DNA from: Proteromonas lacertae
Lineage: Eukaryota; Sar; Bigyra; Opalinata; Proteromonadidae
DNA: 52,538 nucleotides
Assembly: GCA_002245135.1 (NCBI GenBank)
Contig: NGBS01000046.1
Span: forward strand, 1-52,538
Reading direction: 5' to 3'
Shown here piece after piece: positions 36,916 to 48,551 of this stretch. The notes beneath the pieces are model-generated. The model did no database searches and was not told the DNA's origin. It saw only the letters and a program-made list of their open reading frames with translations. The first letter of the stretch is position 1. Every line of letters begins with the position of its first letter. Both the position numbers and the translations under genes were made by a program.

Positions 36916-38376
36916 CACTTCAAATTCAAGTGCAAAAATATTCTTTGAATCAATTCCAAATACATTATCAATCTCATCAAAAAAATGTTTAAGTATTTCT
37001 TTAGTGAATTCTTTTTCTTTCATTAATTTCATATCTGATGAATTTTCTTCATCAAGTCCATATTTATGATCTAAACTTAATGATTCTATATCATCTTTTT
37101 CACATAATTCATTGAATTTTATAGCTAATAATAAACAAACACACATAACTAACTTACTATTATTATGAGTAACGTACTAAGAAATTAAATAGTAAAATAA
37201 AAGCATTTATACTTTTTGAAAAATCAAAATTTCAAAATAAACAAATGATAAAGCAAATGAGCTAATCTCTAACATATACTTACCTTCATCATTATCCATT
37301 AAATTAATCCAAACTTTCAATATATCTCTTTTTATCTCTCTTATCATTGATAATGTTAAGGATGGTGATAGATTAGAATGGATTGTTTGAAATGCTTTAT
37401 TTAATTCTTTTATCTTTGTATCGTAATCTTGATAAGTTATACAGGATGTAGTATAACCGGGCAAAGATAGTGGTATTGTTATATGACTCTGAAAATATTA
37501 GTAAAATAATAATATATATATACAAACTGTAATTCTGGATCGTCTATATAAAATGGTGGATAAATTATTCCACCTGGAGTATACATTATTCTTGTCAATT
37601 CTCTTTCATTTATCAAATTCAAATAATCTCCCCAACGGCTATTACAAGATTTTTTATAACTCTTTTTCTTTATTATTGCATAGTGTTTGTTCTTGTGGTT
37701 GTCATCCTTTTCACATGTGTGATACGGAATGAATGTTGATATATCTATAATAACAATTTATATTACGAAATACTCAAAAATGGACTTGCATCACTATTAT
37801 AAAAGTATAAACTAAATGATTTATTTTTGTTAATTTCTTTGTCTTGAAACTTGGCAAATTGTACATTATAATCATTTCTAACAGTACTATTCAATATACA
37901 CGCTATATTCTATACTAATCATCTCCTTGAATGTGTCCAATAGGTATAGAAGATAAGAATATTGAAGATTCTCTCTCAAAAACAATCTTTTCAGCATCTC
38001 GTTCTTCTTTTGATTCAACTATTGTTTTCTTTCTAGTACGTATGCTGCATCTATTTGCATGTCATTATATCACATAATTATACGTAAATGGAACTTTTAA
38101 AGCATTCTTTTTGGTTATAGAAGTCATTGAAATATATTTGGCTTGACATTTCAAAATAATTTTGAATTTTGTTGTTTATAAGTTTATAATGGGTAAATAC
38201 TCACATATACTTATACCGTTTCGATTTATGGCTTTGGTAGGACATATAATAGCCACATTGTATAGTACCAATTTTGTAGTATAAAGAATAGCTCCTTTTA
38301 TTGATAAATTAGACATTGAATGTAGAAGCATCAATTCCAAATCTTGATCCATCCTTAAAAGATTACTATCATTCAT
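36697..38376 (-). CDS. CABLES-like cyclin-box protein, copy 2
   Basis: This second copy of the gene at 29250-30931 has the same eight exons and 431 residues. The 2-nt indel lies in the AT-run intron and does not change the protein. Of the three substitutions seen, one (37805) is inside the gene, in the third exon: copy 1 AAAAAT reads AAAAGT on the plus strand (codon TTT becomes CTT, Phe to Leu, within SLYFYN). The other two are upstream. About 137 bp of upstream sequence is duplicated too, including the TGCAAGC element, where one of the changes falls (38428). The gene looks fully functional. Both copies should yield near-identical protein unless one is an assembly artefact. Confidence 0.83.
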
Positions 38377-38513
38377 ATTTATCTGTATATATAATTTTTA
38401 TTTCTTTGTTACACTAGTGGGGTTATGCTGCAAGCATTTGCATATTTATATTTTATTGCCTTGGATTTTTCTCAGGAATATCTATGTTTGATGATATTGT
38501 ATATTCTTTCAAA

Positions 38514-38752
38514 TTGAATATTAAAAATAGGTCAACTTTTGTCACATAATATGCCATGTGATAGGTACTTCAATGTTATCATATTTTATAACAAATCAAA
38601 TTCACTACTATTATTATTGGTACATTATGATATTTTCTTTTGCTCCAGGTATAATATGTGAATTAAAATGTTTTTGTGATTTATTTATATTTCACAACAC
38701 TATTTATAGTATTTAATATATATTACTAATGTTTGTTTTTATTAATTATCGT
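38514..38752. other. Spacer between duplication copy 2 and the acyl-CoA synthetase
   Basis: This unique AT-rich stretch has no complete gene. The minus strand has short coding-like scraps (IPGAKENIIMY and MITLKYLSHGILCDK) in different frames. They might belong to a gene broken by the duplication, but that is weak. Confidence 0.3.
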
Positions 38753-40951
38753 TTATAATTCTTCATATAATTTTTCTATCACATCACCATACCTTGCCTT
38801 AAGTTCTTTTCTTTTCAATTTAAATGTCGGAGTGATTAATCCATTATCTACAGTAAATCCATCTTCATATGATTCTAAGTATATATTCTTTATGATCTCA
38901 TAACCTAATAATCCTTTACTTCTTCCAAATTGATCTAATTCTTTCAATAATAATTTAATCATTTCCTTATTTTCACATAATTCATCAAAATCAAAAGTAT
39001 TAAACTTATTAACTTTAGCAAATTCAATCAATTGATCTTTATTAGGGCAAATAATAGCAATTAAAAATCTATGTTTAGCATTTCCATATATATAAATCTG
39101 TGAAATAATCTCATAACATTTATAGATTGATTCTACTGTTTCAACACAAACGTACTCTCCTTGACTTAATTTCACTATATTTCCAATTCTATCAATAATT
39201 GTAACAGTTCCATTATTATTCCATCTACCAACATCACCACTATGTAACCATCCATTTTCATCAATCTGATTCTTTGTTGATTCTTCATCTTTATAATATC
39301 CTTTAAACACATTACATCCTTTTATCATTACTTCACCACGTGGATATGGTTTATCATTAATACTATAATCTAACTCAGGGATAGATCTGAGTTTTATTTC
39401 GCAATCACAAACTGGAGCTCCAGTATGACCATATGGATATTCATGTCCATTCTTAGTAACTAAAGCAATGGCATGACATTCAGTTAATCCATAACCTTCT
39501 ACCATTGGTGCATTCATACAGACATGCATAAACTCTTTAATATTACTGGATAATGCAGCTGAACCAACGCACATTAATCGAACTCTACCACCCACAGCTT
39601 GTTGGATCTTTTTGAAAACTAGTTTGTCCCAGATTGCTATTCTTTTACCTTCACGACTTGCTAATGTTTGCTGTTTAAATGCATGAGCAATCAATGGTCT
39701 TACTATTAAAATAATAATAATAATTATTATATATACAGAAGAATGGTTTAGTATTAATTTCAGCTATAATATTTTGATATATTTGTTCAAATACACGTGG
39801 TACTCCACATAATACAGTTGGCTTTAAGGCAGCTAAATCATTACGAACTCTTTTGAAATCTCCAGTGTAATAACCAACTCTTCCACCTACAGATAAACCA
39901 GCCAGCTACAATATATTAATATATATATATATATATACATGAACAGTTGTTTCAAATGCATGTGCTAATGGTAAAAACGATAAATAGGTATCACCTTCAA
40001 TGATTGGTCCAGCACTATCCAATAAACTCTTTCCACTTGCAATCATTCCACGATGTGTTAACATCGCACCTTTTGGATTACCCGTTGTTCCACTTGTGTA
40101 TAATATATATGAAACATCATCTGGTTTAGGTTTCCAATTTATAAAATTACTATCCGTTTTGTTATTTTCGAGTTTACCTGCTTCTAATATATCTTCATAA
40201 TTGTAATAATTAATTCCTTCTTTCTTAGGTAATTCGAATAGTTTTTCTCCAAATAATATGATATGTTCTACAGCTGTATCCTTATCCAAACTCTCTAACA
40301 ATGAAGATATCTTTTCATAATTTGTTAATACAACTTTAACTTGTGAATGTTTTAAAACAAAATATAAATCTTTTAATCGATAGGAATCATAGAGTGGAAT
40401 AACCATTAAGGCTTGTGAAAATGCAGCAAATATCCCTAATTCCAATTCTTTACTATTCTTACCAAATACACAGATAGGATCTTGATATTTCAAAAATGGG
40501 AATTTCATTCTTAATCCAATACCAAATTGTGTATATAAATCAACCATTTCTCTATATGTAATCCATTTATATTCACCATAACTTCCATTTGGTAATACAT
40601 CTCTAACTCCCATCACTGTTAAGTCTCCAAACCTGTTTGCTGCTTCTTCTAACTCATCTGGTATTGTTAATATATCTGGCCTATCGGAATAGATGGCTTC
40701 TTCCAAATTATCGAGATGATCAATTCTTCTATAAACAGGGCTTCCATCACTGGTTGATACTTGCTTACCCATAATATCAGTACTCTATTTGTAATATTTG
40801 TATAACGATTAAATAATACTTCTTGTAAGTCTTTCTCGTAATCAAGAGGGGGAAGAGTAATTTCAATATTTTCACAATATTTTTTAAATATTGGATATAC
40901 TATTGAAGTTACTAACAATATAACAGGGGGAATTAATCGAATTATTGACAC
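38753..40951 (-). CDS. Long-chain acyl-CoA synthetase
   Basis: The enzyme activates fatty acids to acyl-CoA with ATP. Four exons give 703 residues, near the usual 660-720 for the family. Introns are 39938-39906, 39736-39703 and a putative 20-nt intron 40783-40764; the last is so short that a small indel is an alternative. An N-terminal hydrophobic stretch (IRLIPPVILLVTSIVYPIF) probably anchors the protein in the ER or another membrane. The AMP-binding motif YILYTSGTTGNPKGAM, then LSFLPLAHAFE, VEGYGLTECHA, GWLHSGDVGRWNNNGTVTII and DRIGNIVKLSQGEYV are all intact and in family order. It ends KARYGDVIEKLYEEL. The element TCAAGCCTTAAAT lies at 41088, 137 bp upstream of the chosen ATG, so a short untranslated exon may exist. 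Confidence 0.95.
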
Positions 40952-41178
40952 CTAATGAAATGTTAAACCGGAATAGATACTTCAGGCTGCATAAGTAACC
41001 TTACAGTCATGAACAGTGCCAACATACTAATAATATAGTTCTCTGATTTTAATTGCATTGAAAAAATCCTTTTTTCTAAATGTGGAATCAAGCCTTAAAT
41101 CAAACTATTCTTTTACTTCTATGTGTTTTTTATCATTGTTTTAAAAGCAATTTCCTAAATAAAAAAAAGTTTTATTAT

Positions 41179-43565
41179 TTAATAATCTCTTTGTATCAAA
41201 TTATCACTCTCATAACCATCATCATATCCTCCATCATAACCTAATTGGCTTAGATCCATCTCTAAATTACCTAAACCACTTAATTGGCCTGTATTTATCT
41301 CATTATCATAATAAACACTGTCACTAGCACCTTCTTTACAAACTACCTCTATCCAATCTTTATTGTATATTTCAAACTTTCGTTTCATTACAATATCACT
41401 AATATCTCCATTTCCTTCAGTATTATCAATATCAATCAACAATTCACCAACTTCAAATGCAATTCTACCAACTTCTCTATCGTTTGAACACATTAAATCA
41501 CATACATCATAAACAAAACCATTATTATCTTTATTAAACAACAAATCAGCTGTTTCTGGAACTAGTAAAAATCTTTCAATAGTGTATAACAATTGCACAG
41601 CCATTTCACAATCATCGTGTTTTACTTTAAGTAAGCTATTCAAATTACCAATAAGATTATTAGGAATCTCTGTTATTAATATACCAACTTCAGGATCATT
41701 GATCATCATTCCCAATAGTATAACCGTTTGTAGTAGTATATCGTCAGCGCTAAATCCTGGATTTAATAAATTACAACAGAAGGAAACCAAGTCATTTTTA
41801 TCAGCTAAATAAGACCAATTCTTACTATATAAAATAAATAATAATATATATACTCCTTTCCAAGATCTTCTGGTGTTATATTTGACATTATTCCTAACAA
41901 TTCCAACTGTAAATCTTGAGAAATCTCTGGATTAGTCAATAATTTCAACATTGCACTAACATATTTACTATACATTCCTTTATATTTATATATTTTGTCT
42001 TTCTCTAGATTCTCCTGCATTTTACGAGTTATTTCTGTAACATTTCGAATTGATTTCATTAATAATGCATCTTGATTCTTTATTGCTCTAGCTAATAATG
42101 GTTTAAAATATTCTTTATTAATTATAAAATCGACATTATCTATACACCAAGTAACATTCACTAACAAAGCAGCTAATTCACGAGCAAGTTGAGGTTTGGG
42201 GAAGTTTATAACGCATTCACATAAGAAAAGCATTCCTTCACATTGCCCAAATAATGGTTTAATATTATCATCTTGTGACATATTATATAAATACATAAAT
42301 GAAACTTGTCGAAATTGGGGTCTTCTCATCAAATCAGTTACTTTCTTAATGAAATCGCTATCTTTCATTTGTTGTCTAAATTTTGGTTCAAATGATATGT
42401 TATATACAAATCGCATTAATACTTCTAATACAGCTTCACTTTCAGTTGTATCTAATTCCATTATCTTCTTTTTTCCTATTACATTAATCACATCTCTTTC
42501 TAGTAATATATCTATATTTGATCGAACTAAAGATAATCTTCTTAAAAACAGTAATACATAAAGTAATAAATCAGGATTGGTTCTATCTAGTAGAGTGATT
42601 AAAGAGTCAATAATTCCTTTTTTTACACATTTCATTTCGATTAATGCATCTTCGCATAAGTTAATAAGAGTATGTAAACATAATCCAATTAGATTCTCTT
42701 GTTTCTTCTTCCAAATTTTGAATTTCTTTCTTTCTTTTTCATATTCTATACTCTTCTTATCTAATTTCTTTAAATCTCCGCTATTTATATCGTATCTCTT
42801 TATTTCTAAGTTTATTATCTTCACTAGAGTATCATAGATTTTGTATGAATTTAATATAGGATGTGTTTCTGAATAGTGTGAAAAACTACGAAATGTGGAA
42901 ACTATATTGGTTGTTAGATCCATATTCTTAGCAAATTCTTCTTTTAATGTTCTTGCTACAGCACTATATATATATATATTATATTTATTTATTTATACTT
43001 TAATAAGGATTCGTTGTTTAATAATGGTTCTATGTTATAAGGATCATCAGCTAATAGACTAATGGCACGTGTTCCTTGTACCTTTTGTATTACATCATCA
43101 TCGTATAATTTATCTAAATATTCTTCCAACATTTGCATTTGAGCTTCTTCTTCGCTTTGAGGTCCCTTCGTCTCTGCTTCTGCTTTTGATAGGATGTAGT
43201 GCTGTAAATTGAATAATAATTGTTCTAAACGACTCTTTTGTTCTGGTGGGATTAAAGGGATTGATCGCATTATATCAGATGCCTAATAGATTAAAAATAT
43301 TTTTAGACTGTTTATACAAGCTTCATGATGTTGGTACGTGAATCTAATGATACTTTTACTCTATTATAATGATAATAATATTATTCTATACCTTTTATTC
43401 TTTGTTTGTTTGGACATTGGAATTGTAGAACCAATTCTAGTGATTTTAAATTCTTCTAATTCATAAGTCACATTAATTGAAGATGCCTCGCCATCCACTA
43501 CAATATAATACTATTTTCATACAATTCATTTCAATGAATGTCTCTTTTGTTTTAATTTGGGCCAT
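41179..43565 (-). CDS. KAP3: Kinesin-II accessory subunit KAP3 (kinesin-associated protein)
   Basis: Six exons join exactly in frame to 743 residues, against about 790 in animals. Introns are 43522-43498, 43391-43361, 43317-43283, 42998-42964 and 41853-41825. The N-terminus shows VTYELEEFKI and IPPEQKSRLEQLLFNLQHYI. Armadillo repeats follow: QKVQGTRAISLLADDP, FLRRLSLVRSNIDILLE, MRFVYNISFEPKFRQQM, MYLYNMSQDDNIKPLFGQC and LLMKSIRNVTEI. The C-terminus has VGRIAFEVGELLIDID and an Asp/Tyr/Gly tail. KAP3 holds the heterotrimeric kinesin-II together and links it to cargo for anterograde intraflagellar transport, so this gene implies IFT-built cilia. It shares a 104-bp divergent promoter with the ankyrin-WW gene, which holds the motif TCAAGTCAAGCTTTTAATC. 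Confidence 0.93.
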
Positions 43566-43632
43566 TTTCTATTACTGTTATAATAATTTTTAAAAATATA
43601 AATTAACCAATCAAATCAAACCATCAAACTGA

Positions 43633-43651
43633 TCAAGTCAAGCTTTTAATC
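43633..43651. promoter_or_regulatory. TCAAGTCAAGCTTTTAATC promoter-like element
   Basis: It lies in the divergent KAP3 / ankyrin-WW promoter, 18 bp before the ankyrin-WW start, with two overlapping motif copies. Confidence 0.5.
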
Positions 43652-43668
43652 AAATTTTAAATTTTGAA

Positions 43669-45351
43669 ATGTCTGATTTGGTGTTACCAACAGCAGTATC
43701 TCTTCCTAATGGTAGGGATAAGCTTGTTAGTCCATGTAACTCTCCAATAAAAGTATCAAAAGCTCATAAATTACTCTCAAATTTAAGACAGAATCCTTTA
43801 TGCTTTTCACCTGAAAGAAAAAATTCACTTAATTCACAGCAACGATTAGCAGGTTCAAAATTAGGAAAACTAACTCCGCTACCAAATTCAGAAACACCAC
43901 CACCTCTCTCTCCTCCAAGATCAGGTAATTTAAGATCAAGATTCGCAAAGGTATGCAGTCCACCAGCAGCTAGACATCAACGATCACATTTTCTAAGAAA
44001 ACAATATAATCACTCCCTTTCCTGTTTAATAACAAGTGCACCACAATCAAAATGTGTTCATTTAAATACTGATAATGGAGAAATGACATACACACTATCT
44101 GAAGGAAAACGAGATACAAAAGAATATTATCCAGAGAAAATTCCAGAAATAGAAATACCAGTAATGCCAGAATATAAATCCTCTAAATCAGCTATACCTC
44201 CACCTCCTTTAAATGATCAAACTGAAATTTTAACTTGTGATGATTGTCTTGCAAATGATCAGTTCACTAACCTCCATTTATCTATAATAAACCATCACGA
44301 TGAGTGTTTTAATAAAATACTAGCGAATAACACTAATATAACAGACTTAGAAAGTTGTGATAAAGTAGATCATCGAACAGCTATACACTTATGTTGTATA
44401 TATGGATATAATGATTATTTAGAGAAATTAATTAATAAAGGAATAAGAATAACATATATAGATAACTATGGCTTTACACCATTACATTTAGCCTGTATAA
44501 ATAATCATCTAGAATGTATAAAATTAGTATTGAAGTATATTGGAGAATGGATTGATATTGGTGATAATAATGGTAATACTGCACTTCATTATACTATCTA
44601 TCAATCTTACTATGAAGCTACAGAATTGATATTACAACAACAGCAACAGCAACAACAACAACAACAACAACAGAATGAAGATGATGATAATTTAAGTGTA
44701 AATAGTGATAATAGCAATGAATACAATAATAATAATAATAATAATAAATTAAATATAATAAAATCAAATAAAGAAGGAATTACTCCGCTTCATTTGGTTA
44801 CCAAGATCGATATATTGAAATTATTAATAAAATATGATTCTAATTTTAACATTTGTATAACTGATTATTGTAAAAGAACTGCATTACATACTAGTTGTTT
44901 AAGAAGTGATAATGAAATGTTGATTTTTCTATTAAGATTATCTACTATTTATAGAATATTAAACTATCAAGACATTGATGGTAATACCGCCTTGCATGTT
45001 GCTTGTAAAGTAGAATGTTATGATTGTATAGAGACACTATTGAAGTATAATGCAAGTCATTTATTACTGAACCAGAATAAAGAAACTGCAGTTGATATTA
45101 TTATGAAAACTAAAAATACTAAGTGTATTGATTTGGTCAATCAGTATGTAAATAGAGGATTAGTGTTTGATCCTTCTAAAAAGCATGAAAGTAAAGAAGA
45201 AAAGGAGAATGATAAGAAAAATAATGTTATTGGATGGAGTGAACATACAGATGAAGATAGTGGGTCACAGTATTGGTATAACGAGATTACAGGGGAATCT
45301 ACTTGGTATAAACCCCAAGGATTTGTGAATCCAAATGAATCTAAAGAATAG
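43669..45351 (+). CDS. Ankyrin-repeat protein with C-terminal WW domain
   Basis: This is a single-exon gene of 560 residues. The first 190 residues are basic, Ser/Pro-rich and disordered (PLPNSETPPPLSPPRS). From about 205 to 490 there are six or so ankyrin repeats: TAIHLCCIYGYNDYLEKLIN, then TPLHLACINNHLECIKLVLK, NTALHYTIYQSYYEATELIL, TPLHLVTKIDILKLLI, TALHTSCLRSDNEMLIFLL and NTALHVACKVECYDCIETLL. A poly-Gln and poly-Asn insertion (about 325-360) interrupts the array between repeats. A WW domain lies at about 522-552 (GWSEHTDEDSGSQYWYNEI, then GESTWYKP), with both Trp residues and the Tyr-Tyr-equivalent core present, so it should bind Pro-rich ligands. It looks like a cytoplasmic adaptor; the partner is unknown. 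Confidence 0.85.
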   Translation: MSDLVLPTAVSLPNGRDKLVSPCNSPIKVSKAHKLLSNLRQNPLCFSPERKNSLNSQQRLAGSKLGKLTPLPNSETPPPLSPPRSGNLRSRFAKVCSPPAARHQRSHFLRKQYNHSLSCLITSAPQSKCVHLNTDNGEMTYTLSEGKRDTKEYYPEKIPEIEIPVMPEYKSSKSAIPPPPLNDQTEILTCDDCLANDQFTNLHLSIINHHDECFNKILANNTNITDLESCDKVDHRTAIHLCCIYGYNDYLEKLINKGIRITYIDNYGFTPLHLACINNHLECIKLVLKYIGEWIDIGDNNGNTALHYTIYQSYYEATELILQQQQQQQQQQQQQNEDDDNLSVNSDNSNEYNNNNNNNKLNIIKSNKEGITPLHLVTKIDILKLLIKYDSNFNICITDYCKRTALHTSCLRSDNEMLIFLLRLSTIYRILNYQDIDGNTALHVACKVECYDCIETLLKYNASHLLLNQNKETAVDIIMKTKNTKCIDLVNQYVNRGLVFDPSKKHESKEEKENDKKNNVIGWSEHTDEDSGSQYWYNEITGESTWYKPQGFVNPNESKE

Positions 45352-45440
45352 TAATATAATTTTATATTTTTAAATGTTAAAACTATGTTTTTATTTGCTT
45401 TTTATTTAAATATAATTTGATGTTGGTTTGATATTCTAAT

Positions 45441-46649
45441 ATGAAAATTGTTGTTTTTACCTTATTGATAATCGTTGTTCAGTCAGAAAATACATATTCC
45501 AAAGTTTCATTTGATGATAACTTAATCAGAAATACAGGAATTCATTTTGCAACATTTCATAATGTGTGTATAGATAATAAGCCAGATTCTATGTTTATTA
45601 ATATCATTTACTATATTAATAATATGGAAGACTTTTATTCAATCGGTTATTATCTACTTGATCATAGATTGGGATTTTTGTCAGACAGTATATCTTTTCA
45701 TCTATCATCCTATCCTAATTATCATATTTATAATGATAGTAATATATGGTTATCTCGTGGTTGTTGCTTTACTATTTCTCATTTTATGGATTTTGTTAGT
45801 TTTTGGATTATGAATCAAAATTCATCATTATATCCATCAATTGATAGTTTGATCTTTACTCAATTTCAGCCAAATACATTCTATGAATATCATACTGTTT
45901 TGTATAATATGTTTATACAAAAGAAAGTGAAAGTGAAATTTGCTTATGATTTGAATAAATTGATGAGAAAGAATGGAATTATTTGTTTTAAAAAGATGTA
46001 TTATATGATAAGAAGTGAAAATGGTAATTATGGTATGATATATAGAAATATAAAAGTAAGAAAACAATTCAGAGATCATTGTTATAAAAATATGAAATTG
46101 GAATATTCAAAAATTGAGAATATAAACTGTTTGTTTATCTATAGAAAGGCAAAACTTGCAAACAGAATTTTAACAAATCAAAAAGTTGTGTTGAAAATGA
46201 TGAAATTAATGGGATTGGATGTAAAAGTAACATATTTTGATGGAAAAAGTGTAAAAGAACAAATAAATATTATTAAGGATGTAAATCTCATAATTAATGT
46301 ATATGGAAGTTCACTTACTAATTTGTTGTGGTTAAGTAGTAACAAAGCATTTGTAATTGAGTTAACAGGTATCTATAGTTTTAGTGATTTTCCAAGATAT
46401 ACAATTGTAAATGGTTATGTTTATATTTCACTTTTCACCGCACATCATTCAATTGATTATAATAGTATTTATTATGATGATCTATTTGAAACTTTCCCTT
46501 GTTTTCATCAAAGTGTAGAGTATAGTCACCCTTTATTTATAACAAGTGGATATAATATTACTACTTCATTACACCAATTGAAAAATGCATTATATTATGG
46601 AATTAATTATTTAAAATTTTCATTTTCTTACAATAAATTCATCAAATAA
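45441..46649 (+). CDS. GT61-type (DUF563) secretory-pathway glycosyltransferase
   Basis: This intronless 402-residue protein starts with a hydrophobic signal peptide or anchor (MKIVVFTLLIIVVQSE), then a luminal domain. The C-terminal signature INVYGSSLTNLLWLSSNKAF followed by VIELTG is the GT61 pattern (HGAGLTN...PP...VIEI). CLFIYRKAKLANRILTN, then KEQINIIKDVNLII, match the nucleotide-sugar-binding half. Family members include plant xylosyl- and arabinosyl-transferases and animal EOGT/POMGNT2, which act in the ER or Golgi on glycans or glycoproteins. Which sugar it transfers cannot be told. The stretch FHNVCIDNKPDSMFINIIYY is the typical family N-terminus. Lack of introns sets it apart from most neighbours. 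Confidence 0.75.
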   Translation: MKIVVFTLLIIVVQSENTYSKVSFDDNLIRNTGIHFATFHNVCIDNKPDSMFINIIYYINNMEDFYSIGYYLLDHRLGFLSDSISFHLSSYPNYHIYNDSNIWLSRGCCFTISHFMDFVSFWIMNQNSSLYPSIDSLIFTQFQPNTFYEYHTVLYNMFIQKKVKVKFAYDLNKLMRKNGIICFKKMYYMIRSENGNYGMIYRNIKVRKQFRDHCYKNMKLEYSKIENINCLFIYRKAKLANRILTNQKVVLKMMKLMGLDVKVTYFDGKSVKEQINIIKDVNLIINVYGSSLTNLLWLSSNKAFVIELTGIYSFSDFPRYTIVNGYVYISLFTAHHSIDYNSIYYDDLFETFPCFHQSVEYSHPLFITSGYNITTSLHQLKNALYYGINYLKFSFSYNKFIK

Positions 46650-46675
46650 ATAAGATAAGATTTAATTTATGTGAT

Positions 46676-48520
46676 TTATTTTATTTTTCTGTTTTTGAAT
46701 TTTTTAATTCTTTTATTTGATTTAGGTGGTTGATTAGGTTTTAATTTAATTACAGTTTTGTTGTTTGACATTGCAGAAATAACTGATTCATTATCACTCA
46801 CTGAACTACTGATTGTAGTAGTAGTAGTTGTTGTTGTTGTTTCACTTGTCCTTTTATTATTATTATTATTATTATCAGAGGAAACTGAAGGAATAACAAC
46901 AGGTTGATTAGCAGATCCAGTCAATTTCCCATTTCTAAACACTTCTGACAATCTTTTCCATCCTTTTGATTGTCTTCTTGGAGCTATAATCTTTGGAGGT
47001 GGTGGTTTGGGTGTATAAACTGGAGTATTAACAGCAGAATTATCTCTATTGAAAGTATCATTTCCATCAAAATCATCATCATCATCATCAATATCTTTAT
47101 AATCATTTATTTCTCTTCCTCTAATCTCTAAGGATGGTTTATAATCATCATCTTTATTCAATTCATGTTTTAAGGAAGAAATCACTCTATTTTGAACATC
47201 AATTCTTTTCATCAATTGGTCAATTCTCATTTGAGAAATATGTAATTTTTGTGCATAATCTGTTGCTAAAGCCATTGCTCCTTTGTGAAATAACATATTC
47301 TGTTTTCGAGTGTTTGAGGGAGGCTTGTCTGTTATTAATTTATTCTTTTTCTCAGCTTGGAATTGTGATTCAGGAGCAGTTGGTTTTAAAAGATTCTTAG
47401 GTTTTGCTAATTCAATTAATCGATTTGTCTTTTCTTTTTCTTTGTCTTTCTCCTTTTCAATTTCTTCTTTTTCTTCTTTTATTTCTACTAATAGAGAAAC
47501 AACAGAATCAAGAGGAACTTGAATATTTTTTGTGTCTTCTTTAGCTTCAGGTAAATTCACTGATGTATGATTTATAACTATTGAATTTGGTGTTTGAATA
47601 TTATTATTATTATTATCAGTTGTTGTTGTTGTTGTTGTTGTTGAAGTGTTTTGCTTTGATTTTGATAGAGTTAATTGAGGATTCATAGGTGGAGGAATTT
47701 GGTTAGAATTATAATGATATTTATATTTCAGTCTATTTAATTCATTTAATAACATTTTATTTTCTTTTTTTAGTCTTTTTATTTTGTTAAATAATTCCAT
47801 TATATAATCAAAATCAATAAATTCTTCTTCATTTAATAAAAATAAAATTCCTTCTACTGTATCATCAACTGTTGTTTTTACTTTACTTATACTTTTCACA
47901 TCTAATAGTTTTTCATTCGGATTTCTCATTATTATATCTGTTTTATAGTTTATTAAGTCTTTTAACTCTTCAATACATTCTAAATAACTACTATTTTCAT
48001 TTTTTATTTCTTCTTCACACACTTCTAATAATTCTTTTATTTCTTCAACTGATGTATCATCATTTATTGTTCTTCCTAATTCTTCTAGTTTCTCTCTTAT
48101 ATTATTATTTCCATAATTAATTGTATTTAATACTCTTGTTTTTAGTTTTAAAGTTAATGGCAATTCATTGAATATTTTGGATAATAAATTGTAATTCTTA
48201 TTTCTCTCATTCTTTTCATTTTCATAATTATTATCATCATCAATTAATACTTCATTTTCAAAACTTGTTTGATTTGAAGAATTTGCCTTTTCTACAAATT
48301 TTGATTTATTGTTATTACTAAGTGTTCTATATACTTCTTCATTTGTAATGGTTTCGGATGTTGATAATGGATCAAAGAAATCATCAGTTTGACATTCTTT
48401 TTCTATTGATACATATTCTTTTTCAGCATTTGTTTCTTTTATATTTATATGAAATGAAGGAGGTAATGTTTTATCTTTATCATTATCTTTCATATATCCA
48501 AATAAATTCTATATTTTTAA

Positions 48521-48551
<31 letters not shown>

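Larger units (their letters stand above)
36134..38513. repeat. 2.38-kb segmental duplication, copy 2 (direct)
   Basis: Same block as 28687-31068, in the same orientation and nearly identical. Both edges are sharp: homology starts at the attctct of 36134 and stops after ctttcaaa at 38513. The left edge cuts the pseudokinase gene in mid-exon, so at that edge this copy is the derived one. Confidence 0.95.

Noticed and set aside
28687-38513. A mobile element bounded by the 2.38-kb direct copies
   Set aside because: The copies contain ordinary host genes and partial genes; no transposase, terminal inverted repeats or target-site duplication was seen.
41000-41178. A short gene between the acyl-CoA synthetase and KAP3
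   Set aside because: No open frame of useful length; only the promoter-like TCAAGCC element is evident.
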